Shown here piece after piece: positions 12,061 to 22,999 of a DNA stretch of 64,000 bases (position 1 is the first letter of the stretch; each line of letters opens with the position of its first letter). Under the pieces are notes generated by a model. The model saw only the letters and a list, made by a program, of their open reading frames with translations, searched no databases and was not told where the DNA came from. The translations under genes and the position numbers were made by a program. Source of the stretch: Monomorium pharaonis (taxonomy: Eukaryota; Arthropoda; Insecta; Hymenoptera; Formicidae); NCBI RefSeq assembly GCF_013373865.1, contig NC_050467.1, positions 24,512,996 to 24,576,995 of the forward strand, in the 5' to 3' direction.

Positions 12061-15000
12061 TTCGCCGATTTCCCTTGTCGCGCCTTCTCGCGGCCTTCTC
12101 CGCGCTGTATACCTATGTAGACTTTTTTTACCTTTTCCAGAAACTATCTCATGTGATCCTATAAGACAGTATAAGATATCGGAGGATCGAGGAATCTGGT
12201 GAACCAATTAAATTTCAACGCAGACTCGGAATAATGGATATTTGTAGTTGTTACAATTGAAGAGACGGGGATTCCGTAATTCTATCGTAAAAGTATATAT
12301 TCGTTTAAGTATTTTTGAGGGGAAAAAAAGACTTTTCCATATACAGAAAACAATACAACATTTCGATGATGTTGCTGCAAAGTTCCTCTGCGCTGTACGG
12401 GATCATGTCTTGCTTTTGTCGATTTAATAAATTTCAGAGAGTTTTTTTTTTACAGAAAGGTCCACATGTGTGTGTAATGAGAGCATTTCCCTGAAGCGTC
12501 GATTATCGAGCGTTAGGGACATTCTTTTCTCCAGAGAACTTGGCCGGCGAGAGGGACGCACTTTGCATTTCTTCGCGCGTATTCGATCGAGATTGCGCGT
12601 AACTTTCACGCATTCCTCAGCAACTAGCGGGCGGCGTTCGAACGCCGGCTTAAAGAAACGATCCTCGTTTCCTCACCGCAAACTCCGTTTCCCTTCGACT
12701 TAACGGAAAAAACGTTACTTGGCCCAGATTTCTTGCTCATGACCAACGTTCCATACAGCTGAAGAATAAATATTAATATGTATTAATATACAAATCTTAA
12801 AAAAGAGAAAGAAAGAGGAAGAGAATGACTTTGAGAGAGAAATCTCAGCTTTTCTCATGATTCAACCAAAGGGACGTAAAGTTATGCATCGAGAAAACAA
12901 TAAAATAGAAATAGGCTATTTATGATATACATATATTAACAATAAAAGACTTTAAAGTTACAATGAGTTAATGTATGAAACTGTTGCAACTTGATCCGTG
13001 GCGTGGTGTAAATCATTTTCCAGAGATTGCGGGTGATCTAGTTGACATTAATTTAATTGGGCCAAACGACATTATGTTTCGGAAGCTTTCTATTATAGAA
13101 TGTTCTTATCAAAATGTAATAGTACTAACAACAGTGCTTTTAATATTTAAAATAAGCATTAATTAACTGGCCAATTTAATACGATCCAATATTATATTTT
13201 TATAAGGGTCAGCTAGAATAACAAAATTGTAACTGCGAAATTAACAGAATGATGACAAAAGACACAAAAATCAAAACAGAATACTTTTTTGTTAGTGTGT
13301 AATATATAAAGTGTAAACAAATATTAATATAAAATAATTGCAGTTAGTTTTGTAGAAAATTTAATGCTCTTTAACTTAAAAAAGAATCTTTGTTCATTCT
13401 CCAGTTATCCTTGCAAAACCAGAGATTTACATCGCGCAATGAATCAGATTGCAATAGTTTCATATATTAAATTTCTAAACATTGAAAATAACATTTTATT
13501 GATAATATTATAGAATATAAATAGCGCAAAAAGATTTTATATTTTATTAATTCCCAGGCGTATATTAACGAATCAAAGTTTATCGCTTTGTCGTTTAAAA
13601 TTTTTTGTCTCCCTTAAATAAATAATTGATGCATAACGATGTGCGTAAAGATGCTCTTCCTCAACATATCATCATCATTATTGGATCACTTCCTCTTTTT
13701 CTCTCTGTTATCAATCGAGACACATTTCGCGATATATGGGAGATATAAATTTCTATATATAAGCGTACTCCTTATCAGTATCGTGCATCCTGTTTCCTCG
13801 TTTTACAGAACGGATTAGAAGAATGTTGCAAGGCTGTGGCGAAACGACAAATCGACGGTGATGAGTTGTTGGTGAGTGAATTATTTTATTGCTACGAGGA
13901 GAGGGCTGTTACGAAACAATTTCCCGATTTTTGTCTCATCCGTCGATCCATGCCTCGATAACTTCTCTGTAGATGACCCCTGAGTCGCTCGAATGCAGAC
14001 AGAGTGTCTTGAAAGATGGAGCAGCTGACTAATAGTACATTGAGCTTCTCTATATCCGTAGTTTAATCGGTTTAACAGAGAAGAATGCTTTCAAATAGAT
14101 ACCGACAAATATAAAGTTACATTATTAAAATTACATACAGAAAAATATCATTTTACTGCTGAGAAAAGCGATTACTTTTCTTCTTTTAACCGACAGTTAT
14201 TGTTGACTAAGAACATTTCCTATTAATAATCTTAAAATATACTTGTCACAAATTTTAAAAAAGCTTACTATCACTCAAGTGTATGTACTGAAGAAAAGAA
14301 TTCATAATCTTTCGAAGAATATTATAAAATATTATTGAAGAAAAGTCAAAATGCTAAGCAAATTGAATTTTTGTTCCAACTTAATGTTCTTGATTGAAAT
14401 ATTAAATTTACTAGTGAATTCAGAATATATGTTTTTAATAAATTTTTGGAACGAATAATTTTTACTTAAATAGAGTATGTTTCCATATGTAGTATTTATA
14501 ACATTTTGATGCTGATCTCTATACAATACATGTAGTTTTTTACATGCTTTATCAATTTTTAAGAATGATTATGTTATTTCTTAAACACAGGAATCTACGT
14601 TAATCTCGATTCATAAAAGAAAATTTCTAGCTACGCGTACTATCGCATGTTTATCTTTTTAAGTGATGTGCTTTACAAAATTTATTTATGTACGACGATT
14701 CTCGACGTAAGTCCTGAGTTTTCATTTTTCTAACCCGTCGAAAAAAAAAACGTTTTCTCGTCAATTTAATGAGTTTTCGAAATCGCTGACTCGATAGAAA
14801 TTAGAGAGAGAGAGAGAGAGAGAGACGCGTGCCACACGAACAAACAATTATCTATCCGCTCCCACTGATATAACGCATGAAATGCTTTTTTTCCGGTTGC
14901 GACAGCAAAATATGTTGGGACGACCGGCGACGGCGGCGCGTGCGCGCTCTTAACGGGGCCTTAATTAATTGTAATTATTCCAGCACTTGACGGATGGGAA

Positions 15001-18000
15001 GCTGGCTCTCTGGAAGAGTGACCTCACGCGTCCACTGATAGGGTGAGAGAATGAACCAAATCCAGCCTTATTTCTCTTATTATATGCTCTTCGCGTCGTA
15101 CTATTTCTTCCTTTCCGCTTCTTCGCGGAATCATGTCTCGCGGAATCGTCTCCTCTCATAACGCGTTCTCTCTTAACGGTATCTGATTATTCAGTATGCG
15201 AACAGCTCGTCGCCATTTACATAGCATTTACACAAGCCTTTATCTAAGAAGTACAGATGTAAAGGCGTACCCGATTAGATACTTCTCAAACAGAAGACGC
15301 CGTGTATACATAATTTAATGCATGATTTCAATGTCGCTCTTTTAAAATTTTTATTTAATTTTGTAACTGGCTACCACTCTACTTTATTCCCTGAAATAAT
15401 TTTCTGGTAGTAAGAAATCGCTGACTTGTACGAGACGCAAGAATGCGCTACGTGGCTAATGTTTTATAAAGACTGTTCGTCGCGAGCTATTTGCGAGGAT
15501 ATGTTTCGCGCGACCGGATAATTATTTGATGACTGCAGGTCGTACATATATGCATAATTCTATCGCGTGAGCGGTGTTCGATTATTTCGCTCCACATTCG
15601 CATGAATTTAACGTTTACGACTTAACGCTTCGCACTGCCTTATAATACAATTTTCTATTCTTCTTACGCACGAAAATTAAAATCGAGCGATATTAAATAA
15701 AAGTTTTGCACCACGTATTAATATTGATTAAATTTATCACAGAAAATTATGGGCATTTGTGCAAGAGCTGAATAAGTGTCCAGAAAAATATCTGCCGAAC
15801 AGAATTGCTGAAGTGCAACAGAACGATGATCACTTGAGCGACAGCGGTTCCTGGGGAACCGACTTCGAGGATGAAACGACCGAGGAAACTAACTCTACTG
15901 AAGACCCACAAGAGATTGTGAGGCCAAGTGTGATCAAGAGCAAGCAGTTATCTCTGCAGAACAATAGGATATCAATTAACAGAATATCGACGCGATCACC
16001 GTCGAAGAGAATAATAAAACTGGAAAAGGAAGAGACTTACGCTAATTGCAAATCTTCTCACGATGAGGAGGAGAATATGTATGCGAATTTTCAGGAGGCA
16101 AAGCAACCGCCGCCGAAAAACATCTCAAGGCTGCATAGTGAGTTAGAGAAGACTCTGGCCGGGAAACTGAAGTTGGAGTTGGAGGAGTTGAAGCGGAGGA
16201 ACGACCTGTCAAAGAAACCTGAGCTCAGGCCAAAACCAGAAGCTCTGGCATTGAGAAGAATCCCGATGACAGCTTCCGATAAGAAATCTCCGCAGAAATC
16301 TTTTCTGTACAATATGCCAAAGATTCATGAACGCATTTCCGATGAACAAGGCAAAACGCAAAGTCAGTCTTGTTAATATGTGATTTTTAAAAATATGAAT
16401 TTTGATCTTTGATGATATTAATAAATATTGCATGATTTCCAGGAAGGATGAGCGTACCACCACCGCCGGAACCCAAGAAGAATAAGGATTACACATCCGT
16501 GATCAAGAAAGGAACCGACAAGGAGTTATCGAAACCACCACCGGTTATTTTAAGGAATTTTGACCTCGTAGCGAATTTGCCGGTGAAAACGGAGGAGAGC
16601 GAAGACGAGTACGAGCCGCTCGATGAGAACGTTGTCGAGCAGATGCAACAGAAGAACGAGATTTCGCGGGTCGACAGCAGGCAATCATTGCATAGTGGTC
16701 GCCAGGGATCAGTCGAAAGCGTTTACAAGCCACCTAGCGCTGCAAGTCAGGAGGAAGAGGAGGATTATGAGATTTATGAGTGTATCACAGAAGCGGTGAG
16801 TCTACGATAGAAATCCACTTTTTGGAATTGGGATTATGAGACTTTGTGAATTATTTATGATACCGTCGTGTTGTATTAGCCGGAGGACAATGACTACTTG
16901 AGCCCCATTCAAAGGACAAATGATGTGCAAGAACCACCCCCCTTACCCGCCAAACCATCGCCGCCTCCATCAAAACCACCGCCTTCGACTCTTCCCAGTA
17001 GAACCAGGTCGGAGAAACACAAAGGTAAGCGTATTTCTCACTATTGTAAAGAGAGTATGACCAAGCACGCAATTAAAAAATATTACATAGCTGTATAGGA
17101 TACAGTGTATACATAGCTATGTAATATTTTTTTTAATTATAAATTTATAAAACGTGATATATAGGAATACAAATCTATATTAAATTCTAGGTAGATTATT
17201 TCTTATATCACACAGTATTTGGATCCTAACAATGATAATATTTAATAAAGAATTACAAGTAATAATTAATTTGTTTTCTTAAAAATATGTAATTTGAAAA
17301 ATGTCACTCGATATTACTTATCTGATGAAAGATTAGATACGAACTATTTGCGCGAATTCGTTAATAGGACATTAGGCGAAGTAACGAGACGTTGCGAAAC
17401 GTGCGTTCTAACGAGTGAGAAAAAATGCAAGGTACTGTAGCTCTGAGACGAGAGACGAGTGTAGGATCATTCTTAAAAACTTCTGAACATATGTTCGACA
17501 AATGCTTCTTATCGTTGGTTCCCATACAACCTGATGCGCATTGCCGTCGCGATATTCCGCACAGTCGCATATCGGCCGCCGGCATCGTCTCGCAAAACCA
17601 AAGTTCTTTCTTTATAATAACCGAAAAATGCAAAATAGCTTCGGTCACGGTATGTCAATGTCGTCACAATTATTCGTAAGTCGCGGTATTTTTTGTACGC
17701 GGAAGGCGCCAACCTTCGACCTCCAAATATGAATAATAAAAGACAGAGTCGGGCAGAGTCGAGGCGAAATAAATTGCCGTGGGGTTGAGGCGTGGGATAC
17801 CGGTGTGAGACGTCGAGTCGATTTTGGAGACCCGTGAGAGACGGAGAGACTACATTCTGTTTTCGATTGGTATAATAACACTATACGTGAGCACGAAATT
17901 CTTCAAGAGGAAGAAACGAAGCGATAAGCGTTGCGAGGACAGCTCAGACAAGCAATGGAGTACTGTAACGAGTACTATTTCTAATCGCAATTCGTACAAC

Positions 18001-19870
18001 GTGTGCGTGCTAAGAGCGATAAACGCGTGGAAGGATTCGATAAGAGGCCGAGCGAGTGAAACATTGGGTGATGGAATGTGTTCCTGTTTTTATCTGCGGT
18101 TGAGCAAACAGCTCCTAGGAGGCCTGGGCACGCGCCTGGCCGATGAGGTCGCCGATATGATAGTGCGGATCAAGAGAGGCCTATCAACCTGTTGTTATTC
18201 GCAACCACCTGAGCTGCCAGGTACATACAGAACGATTAAACAACGCATTGTTTGACAGCTTGCCTGCGCTTGCTCAGGCACACGTATGATTGTAATACAA
18301 CGTGAGAATGTTGCGCTAATGGAACATCTGTTGACCCTTCATTGACCGAAGGTCGTCGAACCCTGGCGGATGAAAATAGATTTCGAAAATTAATTAATCT
18401 TTTGTTTTCCGCAACAATTCTTGATAATTTCTGTAATATAATTTGAATATAATTATATTGTTACATTATCTTTACAATGTAATTAATATTTGATATATAT
18501 ATATATCTTTATAATCTATCTTTACAATGTAATTAATATTTGATATATAATTTATGATTGTGTGAAGATAAGATTATCCAAATATATCACGATATATCGG
18601 CAGGTGAACTGACATTGTTGAAATTGATAATTTGATAAAACGCTTCCGAAATTATGTTAATAAATCTGATATATTTTATCTAGTCTAGTCTATTAAAATC
18701 TGAAAACTTATTTGATATTAAGAACGAAGCTCCAGCGATCTTTCCTTCGTGTTTATTTCAATAATTGAAATTTATTATTGATAATAATTATTGCTAGTAT
18801 AATTTTTTTTAAGTAAAGTTTTGTAAAGTTTTTTAAAGATAAATTTGCAGATAAATAATTAGTTGCCTTAATAAGATAGAAAACGGCCAACTGAATGTGC
18901 CGTCTTTTTCTTGCAAAGAAGACTTTTCTTTGCGACCACTGTGTAGAATCGTTCATCCGTCCGGTCTGATTTACGGAAGATATTCTTGAACGCGCTTCGA
19001 ATACGTCTAGGTCCCATGCCGAGGGACCAACGGACTACCGCTTTTCCTTTTTCGTGATGCTTTAAAAGGTTGGCACCAAAGTCAGTTTCGTTGGAATTCT
19101 TGTGACGATCGTGTCGCGTGTCGCGCGCGTTTTTCTCAAACCCAAACTCTCCAAACGATAAGGATATTAACTGTATACACTCGACGGGTGTTTAAACATA
19201 CTCGCGATTCGCCGAAGTGACGCGTAATGGCGACTATAATCAGCGATACGAAGCGAAATATATCGATCAATACGGCGGTACGCCGGCAAACGAGTCTTTC
19301 AGAGTGTTTGACACAGGAGACTCTTACTCAAGCCCGACTTAATTTAGCAAGTTAGTAACGCGATCGATTTATTTTTCAATGAAAAAATTTAAAATATACA
19401 TCTCGTGTATTTTACAATATGTCGTACTTATATTTTTATAAATAAAAATTTGTATCAAGTTATATATGCAGTGTTATTGAATTACTATTTCGACAACACA
19501 AGTCTAATATTATATAGTTTGTTTCAATTATTGGGAGCTGCGTATTTATTGTATGAACGTGAAAACGTATACACTGGTACATGTATTATATAAATACGCG
19601 ACAATCACTGTATCAATTTACAATGTTCTCTTGTATGTTGATCTTGAGGGGTTTTTTTTACGTATTTGCAGAACGATCACCGGATAAGAAATCAGCCACG
19701 TTACCTCATGCTGGCAGCAACACTTCGTTGTCAGCCGAGAGAGCCACGCGGCCGCTACCACCACCGCCCGAAAGGCAATCCTATGTAGACAAGCCCTGGT
19801 TTCATAATATCACGAGAGAAGCAGCAACCATTCTTATTAAAGAACGTACGTCAATCATTTTTATACACAG

Positions 19871-19915
<45 letters not shown>

Positions 19916-20771
19916 TTTTTGAAGAGAAACGATATTATTTTCCTAAAAAATTATCAAAATTAAGACGGCGAATTATAATTTATTTATATTATAACATATG
20001 CGCAGATATCATAAAAATAGAAATCTCTTTTCTATACATTTGACCTTTTTCTGTTTATTTTATCTTATTGTAAAAGATGTGAGAGTCATGTAAAATTCAT
20101 ACTTTGATACTCGACAGCTATTCTAAGTAGCTATTGAATATGTAATTGTATATTTTTCAGAAGGTACTTACAGTAATCCGCAAGACGGATATTTTCTTTT
20201 GAGACCATCGACAACAAATCCCGGCAATCCGTTGGCCTTGGTTCTTTGGTACAAAGACAGGGTCTACAATGTACCGGTTAGGAAAAGAAATGATAATAGG
20301 TATACGCTTATTAAATTTCATTACTTTATTAAAATACCCTTTGTATACTCACATGATTGGAATTTAATATGTCAAATATTGTGAAAAAATTATGTTAATC
20401 TATAAATGATTGGACAAAAATTTTGGGACCAACATTTTGCATACAAATGAAATATTTTTATACTTTAATGTATTAATTAAACCTATTATTTTATTTGAAA
20501 AGAGAAGATATGAAAGATTTAGTGATAACTCGCATGCAATGCGTGTAGCGTGCTATTTTCCACTTTTTAATTTATTATACAAATATAATTTGGCATAGAA
20601 AAATATTTTATAAAATTGTTTAGATACGCGTTGGGCACCCTGAAAGTGAACGAGCGATCATTTTCGACGGTTGAAGAGATCGTGTCGTTTTATGTGAAGG
20701 AGGAATTGATGCTCTACAGCGGCGGTGTACCGACCGGAAGTACGAGATTGACTGATACTCCACCAAAGTGA
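11577..20771 (+). CDS. SLP-76/BLNK-family adaptor (SAM + Tyr/Pro-rich linker + SH2)
   Basis: Nine coding exons, phases all consistent: 11577-11660, 13809-13871, 14984-15042, 15743-16362, 16443-16795, 16880-17024, 19672-19845, 20161-20299, 20624-20771; 594 residues. Exons 1-4 encode an N-terminal SAM-like domain (ISAWDTEGVLCLLRK, then IDGDELL, HLTDGKL), followed by an acidic GSWGTDFEDE segment much like the one after the SLP-76 SAM domain. The linker has candidate phosphotyrosines (YANC, YANF, YEPL, YEIYECI, YLSP) and proline-rich SH3 ligands (PPPPEPKKNK, PPPLPAKPSPPPSKPPP). Exons 7-9 form a C-terminal SH2 domain opening KPWFHNITREAA with phosphotyrosine-binding Arg in FLLRPS. Family knowledge: such adaptors link tyrosine kinases to PLC-gamma, Vav and Grb2/Nck proteins at the membrane. 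LCP2 and BLNK cannot be separated for an insect protein, so no symbol is given. The exon 4 donor (AAA|GTCAGT) is the least certain junction. Confidence 0.88.
11661..13808 (+). other. Intron 1 of the adaptor gene
   Basis: 2.1-kb GT-AG intron. The first 400 bases belong to the CpG-rich island; a second GC-richer patch lies at about 12480-12710. I see no exon, repeat family or RNA gene in the remainder. Confidence 0.7.
14803..14825. repeat. (GA)n microsatellite
   Basis: About eleven AG units in intron 2 of the adaptor gene, 160 bases before its third coding exon. Confidence 0.85.
17071..17138. repeat. Inverted repeat in adaptor intron 6
   Basis: The left arm, AATTAAAAAATATTACATAG followed by CTGTAT, pairs with a right arm ending AGCTATGTAATATTTTTT then TTAATT. 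The stem is about 24 base pairs with a two-base length difference. It begins about 45 bases after the exon 6 donor. Confidence 0.6.
17540..18220 (+). CDS. Candidate alternative first exon of the adaptor gene
   Basis: Within the 2.6-kb intron 6, a GC-richer patch carries an open frame whose first in-frame ATG is 18076-18078. It ends at a donor, CCAG|GTACAT, after 18220. It encodes MCSCFYLRLSKQLLGGLG and then TRLADEVADMIVRIKRGLS up to PPELP. The exon ends in phase 1, exactly the phase needed to enter exon 7 at 19672 (g + aa = Glu). A transcript starting here would encode a short isoform of about 50 novel residues plus the SH2 domain, without SAM and linker. Phase agreement has a one-in-three chance, so this is a proposal. 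The interval includes presumed 5' UTR and promoter; the transcription start is not known. Confidence 0.35.
18469..18550. repeat. Direct duplication of about 32 bp
   Basis: The segment ATCTTTACAATGTAATTAAT followed by ATTTGATATA occurs twice, about 50 bases apart, separated by an (AT)n-like tract. It lies in adaptor intron 6 and looks like a local slippage duplication. Confidence 0.65.
19874..19912. repeat. (CA)n microsatellite
   Basis: About 19 AC units starting 28 bases after the donor of adaptor exon 7. CA repeats close to 5' splice sites can bind hnRNP L-type proteins in other animals; any effect here is inference. Confidence 0.9.
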
Positions 20772-20887
20772 TTTTAGTCTGCTACGTCCGATTCCACTTT
20801 AGGCGGGAAGAGGAAAGATCTTTGATAATTTTGCTATATATAAGAGTTATACGCGACATGTATAAACACTGCCGAGCAAACACTTTT

Positions 20888-20893
20888 ATTAAA
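20888..20893 (+). terminator. Possible poly(A) signal of the adaptor gene
   Basis: ATTAAA, a common variant poly(A) signal, 117 bases past the adaptor stop codon. No canonical AATAAA lies closer. Confidence 0.35.
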
Positions 20894-22455
20894 CATTGCA
20901 CGACAGTATGAAAAATACAATTAATAGGCTGTCAATTTACAATTGATACGCAAATTAATCTTGTAATTACATCGCACAAGACATTCTTCGTTATTTTAGT
21001 ATTATTCCAATGACAAGTTCTGATTCAATTTCTTTACCTAAGATTCATTACGCGTGCCTTCGATAAAGTGACATAAGTAAGCTCGATTATTGAGCCATGG
21101 ATCTCTATTGCGATATATACACACACATATATATATATATTTTTTTTTAATATATATTTCAATCTCTTACTAACTGGATATATTTATGATCGATAAAAAG
21201 AAGTAGTTTTGTAAGGTAAATTTTGTGAGTGCTTCGTCAAGCGAGAAAATAATATTGTATCGTTACTTTTTTATCAGTATTGTTATATTTTCGTCCACGT
21301 ATCGACCACTTGTTTGATCTGCGGCGACTCCGTGATTGATCACTCGCATGCACACGAGCTGTAGTTCAACTTTTCGGGAGGAGTCAATATGATGAGCCAA
21401 TACGTGTATACAAGGAGTTTATTAAATCTTTTTTAGGAAAACTCTGTGCACAGAGATTTCTCTTATGCGTACGCGAGACGAACGCGCATCCATGAATGAA
21501 ACGGCGCAATATTAACGGTCTTATATCGCTTCCTCGCGACTGTTTACGTTTTCCCTTGTCTCTCGTCCTCTTCCTCGCCCCCATCAGTCACGCAACTACG
21601 CGATCCAATTTTGTAAACGTGAATCATAACGCAGTCTCGCGCACACACGTCTGCATCGCTCGACTGTATCACGTCCGCCAACGGGAATGCGAACGATAAC
21701 GATAACGCCAGCGAGCGAGCCACTGGACGACGTATTGATAAATGATTTCAAAAGTCGTGGCCGTCGCCGTACGGCGCCGTAGTGGAATTTCTTCGGTGGG
21801 CGAATTCGATTCCCATTTGATCGCGCAGCCGGGAACTGAAAGACGATCGACCGTCATAGATTCGCGTAATGTACATGTTATCTCTCCTCGTATCGTCTAT
21901 TGCGTACGTGTCCGTGAACTTTGAGCTAATCTAATTGATGTAAGTAGAATCGTAATATCGTTCGCGTTAACTTGAGTTTCATGAGATGATATATCTGACT
22001 GTAGATATATCGACCACTTGTGGACTCGGTGATCTTGAAGGAGGGGAACGCGCCTGCGACCGAACAAATAGGATATCAAGGTATTAATTTTTTTTTATTA
22101 ATATTTTTATTAAATATTTCTGACGTAACATAATAACAGAATTATGTTTACGTGCCGATGCGACGTTCAAGTTAAATGTTATCTAACGGTAATCTTTCCT
22201 CGATAACGTCAACGGGGCGTATTGTTGATATTGCAGCTGTTTGTTTGCTACGCACGGGATTCCTCACAGGTTTGATTTTAATTAATTTTAATTATAAACA
22301 TTTACAAAATGTCATTCCTGAAAAATCCACTCGAAAATTGATGGCTGAGATACCGCGGTTTTATCTATGTAGTTTCATGAGGAAATTAATCTTTCTTTTC
22401 GGAAGACGGGTTTAAAAGTACGCGCGAGAATGGCTCGCGATCACGTGAACAAGGC
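20894..22455. other. Intergenic DNA between adaptor and Hr96
   Basis: No gene recognised. It has an (AT)n/T tract near 21120-21155 and a moderately GC-rich, CG-containing part at 21480-22080 that may belong to the Hr96 upstream region. Confidence 0.5.
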
Positions 22456-22999
22456 CTAGTTACATTTCAGGGACGCTTCGTCGCACTGTTGTGGTACCCA
22501 GGACCAGTGATGCCTCGTGTGTGAGGGATGCAGCCGCTTGGGGAGGGCGGGGAGAGGACGAGAGAGAGAGAGAGAGAGGAAAGGGTAGAAAGAGAGAGGG
22601 ATGGCGGCATGAACGATTGAACGGATCGTACGACGAATTTGTGCGCACTGTCTCGTTAACTGTTGATAAGTGGAGCTGTCAATTGATCGCCTCATTCGGC
22701 ACTGTCACTTAAGGAGCTTTTGTAGGCGCGGATTCGAGTGGGGCGTTAGACGAAGAGGAGGAGGAGGAAGAAGAAGAGGAGGAAGATGTTGTGTCGTGAT
22801 CGGTAAATAGCCTCGACCTGGCCTCCGGGCGGGCTCCGATAAACAATGTTGACGTGAGTCAACGGCGCTCCGTGAGCGAGAGGACGAGGCGTGGGAGAAA
22901 AAGAGAGAGAGAGAAGCGCGAGACCGGGGACAATGTTGGTGCCTGCGCGGGTAAGATAAGAACGTGCTAATCGTGGAGAACGCCGCCCCAGGAGGAGCA
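22456..22999 (+). promoter_or_regulatory. Hr96 5' leader/promoter region
   Basis: GC- and purine-rich DNA directly before the Hr96 start. It contains a (GA)n tract around 22560-22579, a polypurine GAGGAGGAAGAAGAAG stretch at 22751-22795, and three short ATG-TTG-initiated upstream frames: 22786-22806, 22846-22857 and 22933-22959. GAC|GTGAGT at about 22853 and GGG|GTAAGA at about 22950 could be donors of non-coding exons, so which parts are transcribed leader is uncertain. Confidence 0.45.
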
